Origin: Shewanella sp. MBTL60-112-B2
GTDB taxonomy: Bacteria > Pseudomonadota > Gammaproteobacteria > Enterobacterales > Shewanellaceae
Length of the DNA: 64,000 nt
Direction: 5' to 3'
Assembly: GCF_019655055.1 (NCBI RefSeq)
Contig: NZ_BPFA01000010.1
Span: 1 to 64,000, forward strand
Below are positions 44,247 to 54,148 of this stretch, in pieces. Below the pieces are notes generated by a model. It did no database searches. It was not told where the DNA came from and saw nothing but the letters and a program-made list of their open reading frames with translations. Position 1 is the first letter of the stretch, and each line of letters starts with the position of its first letter. The position numbers were made by a program, and so were the translations under genes.

Positions 44247-45164
44247 TTATCGTGTTTTATTAGCGAACTTCTCTAAGCCCCATACGAGGAGGATACCGCC
44301 GCACATAGCAATAACGGCATATAACAGTAATGATGGTTGCCCTGTGATCTGCTCATACTGCATAGGAGACAAGACACGCTCATCAAGTGGCACCATTTCA
44401 CCTTTTGAGTTTTCACGAAAAGTCAGCACTTCTTTCCATGGCCAAATTTTACCGAGTGTGCCCAGCATTAAACCAATTAAAAAAACCAAGGTTGCATCAT
44501 GGAACTTACGCAACAATGCCGATAATACATGGCTAAAACATAAAATACCGATAGCGGCACCTGCGGCAAAAGTGACGATAATACCGATCTCAAAATTCTT
44601 AACCGCACCGATTACTGGGGTATATAAGCCCAGTAATAACAAAATAAAGCTGCCAGAAATACCCGGTAAGATCATTGCTGTAATCGCGATACAGCCACCT
44701 AAGAATACATTTAAGTAAGTCATCTCAAGCGCTATTGGGTTGAGCATGGTAATGCCCCAAGCGAAAGCCACACCAATTGCGAAAAGTGCCAAACGACCAA
44801 AAGTGAACCCTTTAACTTGCTTGAGCATGTGGATCACTGAAATAACAATCAGGCCAAAAAAGAACGACCAAACAGGAATTGGGTGAGTGTCGAGCAAATA
44901 AGTGATTAACTTGGCTAAGGTAAAAATGCTGGTCAAGATCCCACCAAACACACACACCAAAAAAGGACCATTAATATGCATAAATGCCGCTTTAATGCCC
45001 TTTTCTTTAATGACTCCAAATAAAGACGGATTAATCTTCTTAATGCTTTCAAGTAATGGGTCTAAAATCCCTGCGATAAATGCAATCGTACCGCCAGAGA
45101 CACCAGGGACCACATCTGCAGCGCCCATTGCCATCCCCTTGAGGTAGGTCTTTAAATAATTCAC
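44247..45164 (-). CDS. DUF368 polytopic membrane protein
   Basis: A 305-residue inner-membrane protein with about eight hydrophobic segments. It starts at GTG 45164 with AAGGAA upstream. The family mark GAADVVPGVSGGTIAFIAGI is near the N-terminus, and a second glycine-rich repeat (MILPGISGSFILLLLGLY) follows, as expected for the inverted-repeat fold of DUF368. Members are linked to undecaprenyl-phosphate recycling, an inference from the literature and not from this sequence. Confidence 0.9.
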   Translation of the reverse strand: MNYLKTYLKGMAMGAADVVPGVSGGTIAFIAGILDPLLESIKKINPSLFGVIKEKGIKAAFMHINGPFLVCVFGGILTSIFTLAKLITYLLDTHPIPVWSFFFGLIVISVIHMLKQVKGFTFGRLALFAIGVAFAWGITMLNPIALEMTYLNVFLGGCIAITAMILPGISGSFILLLLGLYTPVIGAVKNFEIGIIVTFAAGAAIGILCFSHVLSALLRKFHDATLVFLIGLMLGTLGKIWPWKEVLTFRENSKGEMVPLDERVLSPMQYEQITGQPSLLLYAVIAMCGGILLVWGLEKFANKTR

Positions 45165-45392
45165 TTTATTCCTTAATTTACTGAGATGTTTTTAATCGGC
45201 CGAAATTATACGTGCCACTTCCTCTAAAAAGAAATGAAATGCAGTTTAATTTTCTGCGCACTAAATAATCGCTGCTAGCAATTGATGTTAATTCAATGTT
45301 AACCTCATCCGACCAGTCATAAGACTAATAATCGTTTCAAGTTTGAGTAGCCACAAACTCACAACAGTCGATCACCAAAGGACAAGCAGCAG

Positions 45393-45884
45393 ATGAGCAA
45401 TACTAATAATAAGCCCACTAAAGTCATGTCGCTATACAATCGCGTTAGCCGCTTGCCTTTTGGTAACAAGATTTTCTCTATTATGGTGAGCCGCATGGCG
45501 CCCTACTTCGCCACAGTAAAACCCATCATTAGTGAATTAAATGTGAATCGCTGTGTGTGCTTAATCAAAAAACGTAAAGCGGTACACAATCATATTCAAA
45601 CTCTACATGTGATTGCTATTTGTAATGGCCTTGAAATGGCCATGGGCGTAATGGCTGAAGCGTCTATTCCATATCACTTAAGATGGATCCCTAAAGGCAT
45701 GAGTGTCGATTACACCGCCAAGGCTGGCAGTGATATCACTTGTGTTGCCGAAGTAAAGCCTGAACAATGGGTACCCGGTGATATGCTGGTTGAAGTCAAC
45801 GCTTACGACACCGATGGAGTCGTTGTTGTCAAAGGAACCATCAAGCTGTGGATCTCTGAAAAACCGCCAAAAAAATCTAGTTAG
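45393..45884 (+). CDS. DUF4442 hotdog-fold thioesterase-like protein
   Basis: A 163-residue protein of the hotdog fold: KPIISELNVNRCVCLIKKRKAVHNH, then HVIAICNGLEMAMGVMAE, the helix and strand pattern of DUF4442 (YiiD_C-like) proteins. It may hydrolyse an acyl-CoA. AAAGGA lies ten bases upstream of the start. Single gene, divergent from DUF368. Confidence 0.78.
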   Translation: MSNTNNKPTKVMSLYNRVSRLPFGNKIFSIMVSRMAPYFATVKPIISELNVNRCVCLIKKRKAVHNHIQTLHVIAICNGLEMAMGVMAEASIPYHLRWIPKGMSVDYTAKAGSDITCVAEVKPEQWVPGDMLVEVNAYDTDGVVVVKGTIKLWISEKPPKKSS

Positions 45885-45989
45885 AGCTAGCATAGTCGCT
45901 GATGGATAAAAATATCACTTGTCGGTCAGCGTATTCCTGCTATCATTTCGATTATTATAGAAACATATTTATTGATTGAGAGTCAGCAT

Positions 45990-46283
45990 ATGGATACCGA
46001 AATTGCAGCAAAGGCTTTAAAAGAGCTTGGCCACCCTACCCGTCTTACGTTATTTCGATGCCTAGTTAAAGCGGGCCATAAAGGCTTGCCTGTTGGACAT
46101 TTGCAAGAAAGCTTACAGATCCCCAATTCAACCTTATCGCATCACCTATCAAGTTTGATGTCTGCGGGTTTAGTTAAGCAACATCGTGAAGGCCGAGTAC
46201 TACACTGCATTCCTCAGTTTGATTGCTTGGAAGGCCTGATCCAGTTTTTACAAGAAGAGTGCTGCAGCGAAGAGTCTTGCTAA
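45990..46283 (+). CDS. ArsR/SmtB-family metalloregulator
   Basis: A 97-residue winged-helix repressor. The ATG at 45990 is preferred over an alternative start six codons earlier. KALKELGHPTRLTLFRCL is the family start, the recognition helix is LQIPNSTLSHHLSSLMSAGLV, and the C-terminus EECCSEESC offers three cysteines that could bind a thiophilic metal. No efflux or redox gene follows directly, so its target is not visible here. Confidence 0.88.
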   Translation: MDTEIAAKALKELGHPTRLTLFRCLVKAGHKGLPVGHLQESLQIPNSTLSHHLSSLMSAGLVKQHREGRVLHCIPQFDCLEGLIQFLQEECCSEESC

Positions 46284-46386
46284 CACGCCTAGTAATAAAC
46301 GCCTTCACTGACCATAAGACGAATTGGTAAGTTGAAAGCACAAGCTGACCCAAAAACAGATTGTAAATAGAAGCAGATAGAACTCG

Positions 46387-47001
46387 ATGACGAAAGCGGC
46401 CATAACACTTGGAACAATCGACTGCTGGGATGATGCAAAGGGCTTTGGTTTTATCCAAATCTCAGGGCAAAAGCAGCAAGTATTTTTACATATATCAGCT
46501 TTAGCCAATAAAAACCTACGACCTCAAGCGGGAAACCGAGTCCAATTTCATAAAATTAAAGATAAGCAGGGTAAGTGGCGAGCGCAGCAAGCACAATTAC
46601 TCAGTGGCGGCGCGGTAAAATCGAACCGGAAAATAACCAGTGCACACAATCGATTCAACATTGGTCTCGCGCTAGGCTTTATCAGTATCTTGAGCATCGC
46701 CTATTCACAACAACACGTCCCACTCTGGCTATTAATCTACTTTATCTCTGTAAGCCTAGTGACGTTTATCGCCTATGGTTGGGATAAGCGCTCCGCACGT
46801 AAAAATCGCTGGCGCGTCAGTGAATTTAAGCTACATCTATTAAGTTTAATCGGCGGCTGGCCCGGCGCATTACTGGCTCAGCAGTGGCTCAGACACAAAT
46901 CTTCTAAAGGACGATTTAAGCTTGTTTTATGGATGAGCATCGGCGTTAACTTGGCTCTTACGTATTTAATCTATTGGTCCATGCAAAACGGAGCGTTCTA
47001 A
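46387..47001 (+). CDS. Cold-shock domain fused to DUF1294 membrane domain
   Basis: A 204-residue protein. Residues 5-70 are a cold-shock domain with the RNA-binding patch KGFGFIQ and VFLHISAL. Residues about 95-204 have three or four hydrophobic segments with YGWDKRSARKNRWRV and LLSLIGGWPGALLAQ, the DUF1294 pattern. The fusion is known in marine gammaproteobacteria. It would place a nucleic-acid-binding domain on the cytoplasmic side of the membrane. Function unknown. Confidence 0.87.
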   Translation: MTKAAITLGTIDCWDDAKGFGFIQISGQKQQVFLHISALANKNLRPQAGNRVQFHKIKDKQGKWRAQQAQLLSGGAVKSNRKITSAHNRFNIGLALGFISILSIAYSQQHVPLWLLIYFISVSLVTFIAYGWDKRSARKNRWRVSEFKLHLLSLIGGWPGALLAQQWLRHKSSKGRFKLVLWMSIGVNLALTYLIYWSMQNGAF

Positions 47002-47086
47002 TCTAACGTCATCCTCCCTAGGTAAATTTACCTCTTGTTGGGAATTAGCTATGATGTGCGGTCAAATCAAAACAAGGTGTTTCAAA

Positions 47087-47557
47087 ATGAAAGTGGTTTT
47101 AGCTGCTGTAGTGATTGCATGTGTGGTGTTTTACTTTTTTACGTCGATGAATAACCAGAAAGCGGCCAAAGAGAATATCGAAATTGGCAGTGCATTTTTA
47201 GCTGAAAACAAGCTAAAAGAAGGCGTAACAACCACAGCTTCTGGCTTGCAGTATCAAGTGCTTGAGCCGGGTACTGGCACTGTACATCCCAAAGCCAGTG
47301 ACACTGTAACAGTGCATTATCATGGCACCTTAATCGATGGCAGTGTATTTGACAGCTCAGTTGAGCGCGGTGAGCCAATCGCATTCCCACTTAACCGCGT
47401 AATTAAAGGCTGGACCGAAGGTGTACAGCTGATGGTTGTGGGTGAAAAAGCGCGTTTCTTTATTCCAAGTGAGCTTGCTTACGGAAACCGCAGTGCAGGC
47501 AAAATTGCTGGCGGTTCGACGCTAATTTTTGATGTTGAGCTAATCAGTATCGACTAA
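47087..47557 (+). CDS. FKBP-type peptidyl-prolyl isomerase, membrane-anchored
   Basis: A 156-residue protein from the ATG at 47087 (MKVVLAAVV); an ATG at 47051 would add 12 residues. An N-terminal hydrophobic anchor (LAAVVIACVVFYFF) is followed by one FKBP domain: TTASGLQYQVLEPG, VTVHYHGTLIDGSVFDSS, VIKGWTEGVQLM, GEKARFFIPSELAYG and STLIFDVEL. The active-site aromatic and Asp residues are kept. It speeds up proline isomerisation of proteins in the periplasm. A terminator follows. Confidence 0.92.
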   Translation: MKVVLAAVVIACVVFYFFTSMNNQKAAKENIEIGSAFLAENKLKEGVTTTASGLQYQVLEPGTGTVHPKASDTVTVHYHGTLIDGSVFDSSVERGEPIAFPLNRVIKGWTEGVQLMVVGEKARFFIPSELAYGNRSAGKIAGGSTLIFDVELISID

Positions 47558-47581
47558 CTCGAATTGGCTATTTGCCCTATA

Positions 47582-47617
47582 AAAAAAGCCCGAATGGATA
47601 ACCATTAGGGCTTTTTT
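47582..47617. terminator. Bidirectional terminator between FKBP gene and M24 peptidase gene
   Basis: Stem gccc-g-aatgg / ccatt-a-gggc with loop ataa, A-run before and T-run after. Confidence 0.8.
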
Positions 47618-47699
47618 GTTGTATGCAACAAACATTTATCTAATTCAGCCTCGTTACTGATAACGAGGCAAGCGACTATACGCTTAGATTACGTTTGGA

Positions 47700-48917
47700 T
47701 TACGCTTCGTAACCAAATGGATCGTCGATTGAATGTGCTGGCTTAGTGAACCATACTGGGCCACTTTCACTCATATAGAAGTGATCTTCATGGCGTACAC
47801 CGAACTCGCCCGGTACACATAGCATAGGTTCATTGCTGAAACACATACCCACTTCTAATGGCGTATGATCGTTCAATACCAAGTATGGCCATTCGTGAAT
47901 ATCTAGACCTACGCCATGACCAGTACGGTGCGGTAGACCTGGCACATCGTAACCCGGGCCAAAACCAGCAGCTTCAAGCACATCACGGGCGGCGCGATCA
48001 ACACTCGCACAAGTAGCGCCAAGCTGAGCCGCTTCAAAACCTGCAATTTGTGAGTCTTGCTCAAACTGCCATAACTCACGTTGACGTGGGCTAGGCTCAC
48101 CAAAAACGTAAGTACGGGTAATATCAGAGTTATAGCCAAACAGCTGGCAACCTGTATCTATCAATACGGTGTCGTTAAGCTCTAGTGCTTTAGGTGACTT
48201 AACGCCGTGCGGATAAGCACTGTCTTCGCCAAAAAGCACGATACAGAAGTATGAACCTGCTGGAATACCCACTTTAATATGAGCCGCATTAATGAATGCT
48301 TCCACTTCGCTAGTAGTGATGCCTTCATGCAAAATCCGCGCTACCGCTTTATGTACTTCCATTGTCATATCTTTAGCGCGTTGTAGAAGACTAAGCTCAA
48401 CTGCCGACTTAATCATACGACAACCTGCAGTAACAGGTTTAGCGTTGACATAGTTATACTGTGGATGCGCTTGACGCACGCCATCAAAAATAAAGAACGC
48501 AGCAGACTCATCGATACCGATATTACCCGAATCAATCCCCATGTTCGCCAGTACATTACCGAACAATGCAAACGGGCTTTCATCTTCTTGCCAAGTGTTA
48601 ACCTTGCCGCCAATGACCATGTAACCGTTTAACGTATCAACTTCAAATGCTGGAGCGATATATTCAACGTCACCTTTTGCAGGAAGAATAGCACCTACCA
48701 TACGCTCGCTAGCATACCAACGAGTACCAGTGTAATAGTAAAGGTTAGTGCCTGCATTGAGGTAAATAGCAGCAATTCCCTGCTCACTCATGATGGCTTG
48801 CGCCTTAGCGATACGAGCTTGATACTCTTCACGACTAATTGGCTCAACACCTTGAGTCATGTCAGTTAACTTTACTAATTCCTGCTCTGCGGTAGAACCG
48901 CCAACACCTATGGTCAT
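47700..48917 (-). CDS. M24-family Xaa-Pro peptidase
   Basis: A 405-residue creatinase/prolidase-fold metalloprotease with an N-terminal creatinase-like domain (to about 170) and a pita-bread catalytic domain. Metal ligands are visible in LIDTGCQLFGYNSDITRTY (two Asp), HRTGHGVGLDIHE (His), FSNEPM (Glu) and VRHEDHF (Glu). It cleaves X-Pro bonds in peptides. Single gene on the minus strand with AAGGG upstream of its ATG. Confidence 0.9.
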   Translation of the reverse strand: MTIGVGGSTAEQELVKLTDMTQGVEPISREEYQARIAKAQAIMSEQGIAAIYLNAGTNLYYYTGTRWYASERMVGAILPAKGDVEYIAPAFEVDTLNGYMVIGGKVNTWQEDESPFALFGNVLANMGIDSGNIGIDESAAFFIFDGVRQAHPQYNYVNAKPVTAGCRMIKSAVELSLLQRAKDMTMEVHKAVARILHEGITTSEVEAFINAAHIKVGIPAGSYFCIVLFGEDSAYPHGVKSPKALELNDTVLIDTGCQLFGYNSDITRTYVFGEPSPRQRELWQFEQDSQIAGFEAAQLGATCASVDRAARDVLEAAGFGPGYDVPGLPHRTGHGVGLDIHEWPYLVLNDHTPLEVGMCFSNEPMLCVPGEFGVRHEDHFYMSESGPVWFTKPAHSIDDPFGYEA

Positions 48918-49233
48918 ATGCTTACCCTTTACTTTTAATTATTTAAATCTAGAAAAACCGAGTCCATGTAGAAGCAACATCAGGCAATATCTATTGTTTC
49001 AATCACAATGGCACACTTAATATGACCCACTTTCTAGCATAAAATATACAATCAGTCAGTAATTAATCAGTAAAAGCGCAAATAATTACTGATACAAACA
49101 CCGCAATGCTAACGCCCAATCTTGCGATTTAATGCCTATTCATTTCCAATCAAGATTCAGTATTTTAAAAAGCTTAATCGGCTAGCTGTGTTCACTAACA
49201 TAATCCAATAGCTATTAGCTCTCAATTAAGCGC
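48918..49233. other. Gene-free gap upstream of the M24 peptidase gene
   Basis: AT-rich, 316 bases. I see no open frame, RNA gene or strong hairpin; it probably holds the peptidase promoter and the end of the MFS transcript. Confidence 0.6.
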
Positions 49234-50421
49234 TTAATGGTTTGACAGCACTTTGGTTCTACTCCATTTCCACCATGAAATAAGCAGAACCTGAGCCGCT
49301 ATGAGAGGTAAGCAGCTTAGCAGTAAAACATGCCAGCCTAGCAAATAAATCACCCACCCCGCACTCAGCGACGCCATCGCCTGAGCACCAAATATAAAAG
49401 AGTCATTAAAGGACTGCACCTTGTAACGCTCCGTCTTTTCATAACAACGAGGTAGTAGGGCTGTACCTGCCACAAACAGAAAATTCCAGCCAATCCCAAG
49501 TAATACCAAGGCGGCCCAGTAGCTAAGTAAATCTCGCCCGATAATCGCCGTGATGATGGTGATAAGGTAAGCCAGTAGCCCTAGTAGCATCATTTTGGAA
49601 ACGCCGAGTCGAGCCACAAGGACACCACTAAATAAAGAGGGCAAATACATGGCAATAATATGGCTTTGGATCACCCACTTAGTATCAGCCAGAGAATGTT
49701 GCTCAACATGATGCATATGCAGTGGCGTTGCGGTCATCACAAAGCTCATCATGGCGTAACCTAAGGTCGCTCCCGCAATTGCCACCCAGAGTTGTGGTTG
49801 AGCTAAAATTTCAGTCAAACAACGGGCGTTATTTGCTACGCTCAGGGAGTCGCTACTTGTTTCAAGTTTCGGCTCGCGATAAAAGCTCAAAATCACCGCC
49901 GCAATAAGACTCACTAGCGTCAGAAACAAAAAAGCTCCCACATATTCTTGTTGCCAGAGTTTACTGCCCAAAACCGCTAATTCTGGTCCGATAACGGCTG
50001 CAGCAAGCCCACCGAGCAAAACTCTAGAGGCGGCCTTTGCCACTAAGTCCTCACTTACCGACTCCATTGCCGCAAAGCGATATTGCTGCACTACGGCACC
50101 GGCCGAGCCAAGCATTACGCCGCTCAGACAAAATAAGATAAAGCTTTTATCTGACGTTGCCAGCGCAGCAACAAGACCAGAACTTGCTGCCAGTAACGAC
50201 CCGCTAATAAATACCGGCTTGCGCCCAAAGCGCTGCATCAGCCGGGACACTGGCAGCACCGATACTGCGAGCCCCACCACCATAGAAGCTATCGGCAAAG
50301 TCGCTAATTCAGGCGATGGTGCTATTTCAGCGCCAATCAAGCCTCCTAGTAACATCATCATCGGAGTGGCACTCATGGCAAACGCCTGTGCTAGTGTTAG
50401 TACCCAAACATTAAATGGCAT
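49234..50421 (-). CDS. MFS transporter
   Basis: A 395-residue major facilitator protein with about 12 hydrophobic segments. The loop between helices 2 and 3 carries RLMQRFGRKPVF, the usual MFS motif, with a second RLGVSKMM in the C-terminal half. AAGGAAG lies ten bases before the ATG. The substrate cannot be predicted; the family looks like the drug/organic solute efflux group. Confidence 0.85.
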   Translation of the reverse strand: MPFNVWVLTLAQAFAMSATPMMMLLGGLIGAEIAPSPELATLPIASMVVGLAVSVLPVSRLMQRFGRKPVFISGSLLAASSGLVAALATSDKSFILFCLSGVMLGSAGAVVQQYRFAAMESVSEDLVAKAASRVLLGGLAAAVIGPELAVLGSKLWQQEYVGAFLFLTLVSLIAAVILSFYREPKLETSSDSLSVANNARCLTEILAQPQLWVAIAGATLGYAMMSFVMTATPLHMHHVEQHSLADTKWVIQSHIIAMYLPSLFSGVLVARLGVSKMMLLGLLAYLITIITAIIGRDLLSYWAALVLLGIGWNFLFVAGTALLPRCYEKTERYKVQSFNDSFIFGAQAMASLSAGWVIYLLGWHVLLLSCLPLIAAQVLLISWWKWSRTKVLSNH

Positions 50422-50654
50422 TAGGTTAGCGCTTCCTTATCGCTGCTTATATCGTATCTATAGCCATAGTGGCAGAATCACTGCGCTTTATCATTCAATC
50501 GTCCAATTTTCTTCACACCTGCACAGCGACAAATATCCCAGCTCTCCCCTCCCAAGTAATCCTGCTTTGTGGTACTCTCCGCGCTAAATTCGTACAAAAA
50601 TAAACAGCCTCTAGCCCAGTAAAGACATGCTTTAGCGCTGATAATGGAGTTTGA

Positions 50655-52442
50655 ATGTCAAATACAATTGCAGCACGCCTTGATGCCATTCGCACAGAAA
50701 TGGCTAAATCCAACCTCGATGCCTTTATCATTCCCCGTGCCGATGAATACTTAGGTGAATACGTACCCGAGCATAATGAACGTATGTTGTGGGCCAGTGG
50801 GTTTACCGGTTCTGCAGGGGTGATTATCGTCCTTAAAACTCGCGCCGCTATCTTTGTTGATGGCCGCTATACCGTGCAGGTTCGTCAGCAGCTAGATGCA
50901 AACTTATTTGAATTCTTAAGCCTACACGACACAGCTCAGGCCCAGTGGTTAATTGAGCAACTGGGCGAAAATGCCCAAGTTGGCTTTGATGCTCGCCTGC
51001 ATACGTTGGCTTGGTTTAACCAAACTCATAGCGAACTGGCCAAGGCGCAAATTCAGTTAACCCAAGTAGAGCAAAACCCCATTGACCTCAATTGGAGCGA
51101 TCGCCCCACGCCAACATCTACGCCAGTCATGCTATTTAGTGAGCAAAGCGCAGGTAGAAGCAGCCTAGAGAAGCGTAAAACGATTGGTTTAGAGATCAAC
51201 AAACAAGGCGCTGATGTAGCCATCATCTCGGCACTCGATTCGTTTTGCTGGCTACTCAATATTCGCGGTAAAGATATTCCTTGCCTACCAGTCGTTTTAG
51301 GCACGGCGCTTTTGCATGCCAATGGTGATATGCAACTATTTACCGATATCAATAAGTTGCCAGATGACATTCACGCTCACGTTGGTGAAGGCGTAAGCTT
51401 TAAACCTGAAGCAGAATTGGCAGCAGAGTTAGCCACACTCGAAGGTACCAAGGTATTAGCTAGCCCAGAGAGCTGCAACGCCTGGCTGCAATTAACAGCA
51501 CAAGCCGCTGGGGCACAATTGATTGCCGGTAACGATCCTGTCGCTTTACCTAAAGCACAGAAGAATGCCGCAGAGCTTGCTGGCATGAAAGCCTGTCATA
51601 TTCGTGACGGTGTAGCAGTAAGCCGCTTCCTCGCCTGGTTAGACCGCGAAGTAGCCGCCAATCGTCTGTACGATGAAGCTGTGCTTGCTGATAAACTAGA
51701 AAGCTTCCGCTTAAGCGATCCTATGTATCAAGAACCAAGCTTTGATACCATTTCAGCCACAGGCGCCAATGCTGCCATGTGCCACTACAATCATAATAAT
51801 GGCACGCCGGCACAGATGCAGATGAACAGCATCTACCTTGTCGATTCTGGCGCACAGTATTTAGATGGCACCACAGATGTCACTCGTACTATCGCCATTG
51901 GTGATGTTACTGACGAGCAAAGAAAGATGGTGACCTTGGTGCTTAAAGGGCATATCTCGATTGATCAAGCTAAGTTCCCTAAAGGCACCAGCGGCATGCA
52001 GCTAGACTCGTTTGCCCGCCAATACCTATGGCAGCACGGCTTTGACTTCGACCACGGCACAGGCCACGGCGTTGGTCACTACCTCAGCGTGCATGAAGGC
52101 CCACAGGGTATCGCAAAAGGTCGCTCAAATGTTCCATTATTAGATGGCATGGTGCTATCGAATGAGCCTGGCTACTACCGCGCTGACCAATTTGGTATTC
52201 GCCTAGAAAACTTAATTGCGGTGCGCCCATGTGAAGCACTTGCCAATATCGAGCGTGAAATGTTTGAGTTTGAAGCATTAACCTTTATCCCAATGGATGC
52301 ACGCCTAATCGATAAACAGTATCTAACCGAGTCTGAGGTTAACTGGTTTAACCAATACCATCAGCAAGTTAAAGAAAAATTATCGCCTTTCATGCAAGGC
52401 GATGATTTAGATTGGTTAAACAAGGTCACCGCAGCGATTTAA
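50655..52442 (+). CDS. M24B aminopeptidase P
   Basis: A 595-residue protein built like eukaryotic-type aminopeptidase P: two creatinase-like domains (about 1-300) and a catalytic domain. Ligand motifs are LVDSGAQYLDGTTDVTRT, GTGHGVGHYLSVHEGP, SNEPGYY and FGIRLENL. It removes the first residue from peptides with proline in second position. The start has TGGAG upstream. It is longer than bacterial PepP (about 440) and belongs to the larger three-domain group. Confidence 0.92.
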   Translation: MSNTIAARLDAIRTEMAKSNLDAFIIPRADEYLGEYVPEHNERMLWASGFTGSAGVIIVLKTRAAIFVDGRYTVQVRQQLDANLFEFLSLHDTAQAQWLIEQLGENAQVGFDARLHTLAWFNQTHSELAKAQIQLTQVEQNPIDLNWSDRPTPTSTPVMLFSEQSAGRSSLEKRKTIGLEINKQGADVAIISALDSFCWLLNIRGKDIPCLPVVLGTALLHANGDMQLFTDINKLPDDIHAHVGEGVSFKPEAELAAELATLEGTKVLASPESCNAWLQLTAQAAGAQLIAGNDPVALPKAQKNAAELAGMKACHIRDGVAVSRFLAWLDREVAANRLYDEAVLADKLESFRLSDPMYQEPSFDTISATGANAAMCHYNHNNGTPAQMQMNSIYLVDSGAQYLDGTTDVTRTIAIGDVTDEQRKMVTLVLKGHISIDQAKFPKGTSGMQLDSFARQYLWQHGFDFDHGTGHGVGHYLSVHEGPQGIAKGRSNVPLLDGMVLSNEPGYYRADQFGIRLENLIAVRPCEALANIEREMFEFEALTFIPMDARLIDKQYLTESEVNWFNQYHQQVKEKLSPFMQGDDLDWLNKVTAAI

Positions 52443-52464
52443 CCCTGCAGTGAAGCGGTTTAAT

Positions 52465-52492
52465 AAAAGCAGTGCTCAAGCACTGCTTTTTA
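52465..52492 (+). terminator. Terminator after the aminopeptidase P gene
   Basis: Stem agcagtgct / agcactgct with a 2-base loop, A-run before and T-run after. Confidence 0.8.
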
Positions 52493-52639
52493 TTGCCATT
52501 ACCTCCAAAATAGCCATTGAAAAAGTGCAGGTTTTAGCCTAAAAGTTTGCTATACTCCGCCACCGCCATTTTAATGGTATAGATAGATGCTAGCGTTACC
52601 TGTTAGCAATTGAATTGTTGAACATAGGACTCCTCAATC

Positions 52640-53938
52640 ATGAGATTTGAATCTTTTAGTTTTGCTCCTGAGATTTTGCGTGCAATCTCTGAATGTGGTT
52701 ATGAAAAAATGACACCAATTCAGCAGCAAGCGATCCCAGCCGTCCGTCGCGGTCAAGATGTACTTGCTAGTGCCCAAACAGGTACAGGTAAGACTGCTGC
52801 TTTTGCCTTGCCAATCTTGCAAAAAATGTTAGATAACCCAAGCACCACGGGCCGTTCAAATGCACGCGCATTGATCTTAACTCCGACTCGTGAACTGGCT
52901 GCGCAGATTGCCGATAACATCAATGACTACGCCAAATATCTTGATCTAAAGGTTGTCACTGTTTATGGCGGCGTGAAGATGGACAGTCAGGCGACTAAGC
53001 TAAAGCGCGGCGCCGATATCATCATAGCTACACCAGGTCGTTTACTTGAGCATATTGTAGCCTGTAACTTAAGCCTATCTAACGTTGACTTTTTAGTCCT
53101 AGACGAAGCTGACCGTATGCTAGATATGGGCTTTAGCGCCGATATCCAAAAAATTCTGCAGGCAGTCAATAAGAAGCGTCAAAACTTGCTGTTCTCGGCA
53201 ACCTTCTCAACAGCGGTTAAGCAACTTGCTAACGAGATGATGGTTAAACCAAACGTGATTGCTGCTGATAAGCAAAACACCACTGCGATTACAGTAAGCC
53301 AAGTTGTTTACCCAGTAGAGCAGCGCCGTAAGCGTGAGTTACTATCAGAGCTTATCGGCAAGAAGAACTGGCAACAAGTGCTAGTATTCACTGCCACTCG
53401 TGATGCAGCAGATAAGCTTGAAAAAGAGCTAAATCTAGACGGTATTCCAACTGCCGTTGTACATGGTGAGAAGGCACAAGGTAGCCGTCGCCGTGCACTA
53501 CGTGAGTTTAAAGAAGGTAAGATGCGCGTATTAGTGGCGACCGAAGTTGCTGCACGTGGTCTAGACATTCAAGGCTTAGAGTACGTAGTTAACTACGACT
53601 TACCTTTCCTAGCTGAAGACTATGTTCACCGTATTGGTCGTACAGGCCGTGCAGGCAAGTCTGGCGTAGCCATCTCTTTTGTTAGCCGCGAAGAAGAACG
53701 TACTCTGGCTGACATCGAGAAATTAATCGGTCAGAAGCTTCGCCGTATCAGCATTCCTGGTTATGAAGTGGGTAGCCGCGATCTACTTATCAAGCAACTA
53801 CAGAGTCGTCGTAGCTTTGCTAAGAAACAGCAACGTGTAGACAATGCTGGCGCTCAGGTGATTGCAGAGAAAAACATGCAAGGCCGCCGCGTAAAAGTGA
53901 AAAACTCATCACCAGCAAAAATTAAGAAGATAAAATAA
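52640..53938 (+). CDS. rhlE: DEAD-box RNA helicase, RhlE type
   Basis: A 432-residue ATP-dependent RNA helicase. Motifs in order: Q motif near 24-30 (MTPIQQQ), motif I SAQTGTGKT (44-52), PTRELAAQ, TPGRLLEH, DEADRML, SATFS, then ARGLDIQG and HRIGRTGR of the second domain. The basic C-terminal tail (about 380-432) is Lys- and Arg-rich and would bind RNA. Such helicases remodel RNA in ribosome assembly and cold growth. The 197-base leader region contains the preceding terminator and its own promoter. Confidence 0.93.
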   Translation: MRFESFSFAPEILRAISECGYEKMTPIQQQAIPAVRRGQDVLASAQTGTGKTAAFALPILQKMLDNPSTTGRSNARALILTPTRELAAQIADNINDYAKYLDLKVVTVYGGVKMDSQATKLKRGADIIIATPGRLLEHIVACNLSLSNVDFLVLDEADRMLDMGFSADIQKILQAVNKKRQNLLFSATFSTAVKQLANEMMVKPNVIAADKQNTTAITVSQVVYPVEQRRKRELLSELIGKKNWQQVLVFTATRDAADKLEKELNLDGIPTAVVHGEKAQGSRRRALREFKEGKMRVLVATEVAARGLDIQGLEYVVNYDLPFLAEDYVHRIGRTGRAGKSGVAISFVSREEERTLADIEKLIGQKLRRISIPGYEVGSRDLLIKQLQSRRSFAKKQQRVDNAGAQVIAEKNMQGRRVKVKNSSPAKIKKIK

Positions 53939-53971
53939 TCGCTGTACGGACACCGAATTATTTTATGAACA

Positions 53972-53998
53972 AAAAGGGCACCATTTGGTGCCTTTTTT
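53972..53998 (+). terminator. Terminator after rhlE
   Basis: Stem ggcacca / tggtgcc with a 2-base loop, A-run before and six T after. Confidence 0.85.
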
Positions 53999-54148
53999 AG
54001 TCTTATCGGTGATTTCGCGAGCACACCTTTAGTTCGGCACTTTAAGTTGAGTAATACCAATCAGTGATAAGTTCATTTCGTACTTACTACACCATTAGGT
54101 ATAATCCCCTTGCCGTCTCTTTTATCACTTCAACACGGCGGAGAATTC

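Noticed and set aside
54054..54072. Sequence taccaatcagtgataa resembling the MITE terminus
   Set aside because: Only one end is present and it diverges after 12 bases; no partner within several hundred bases.
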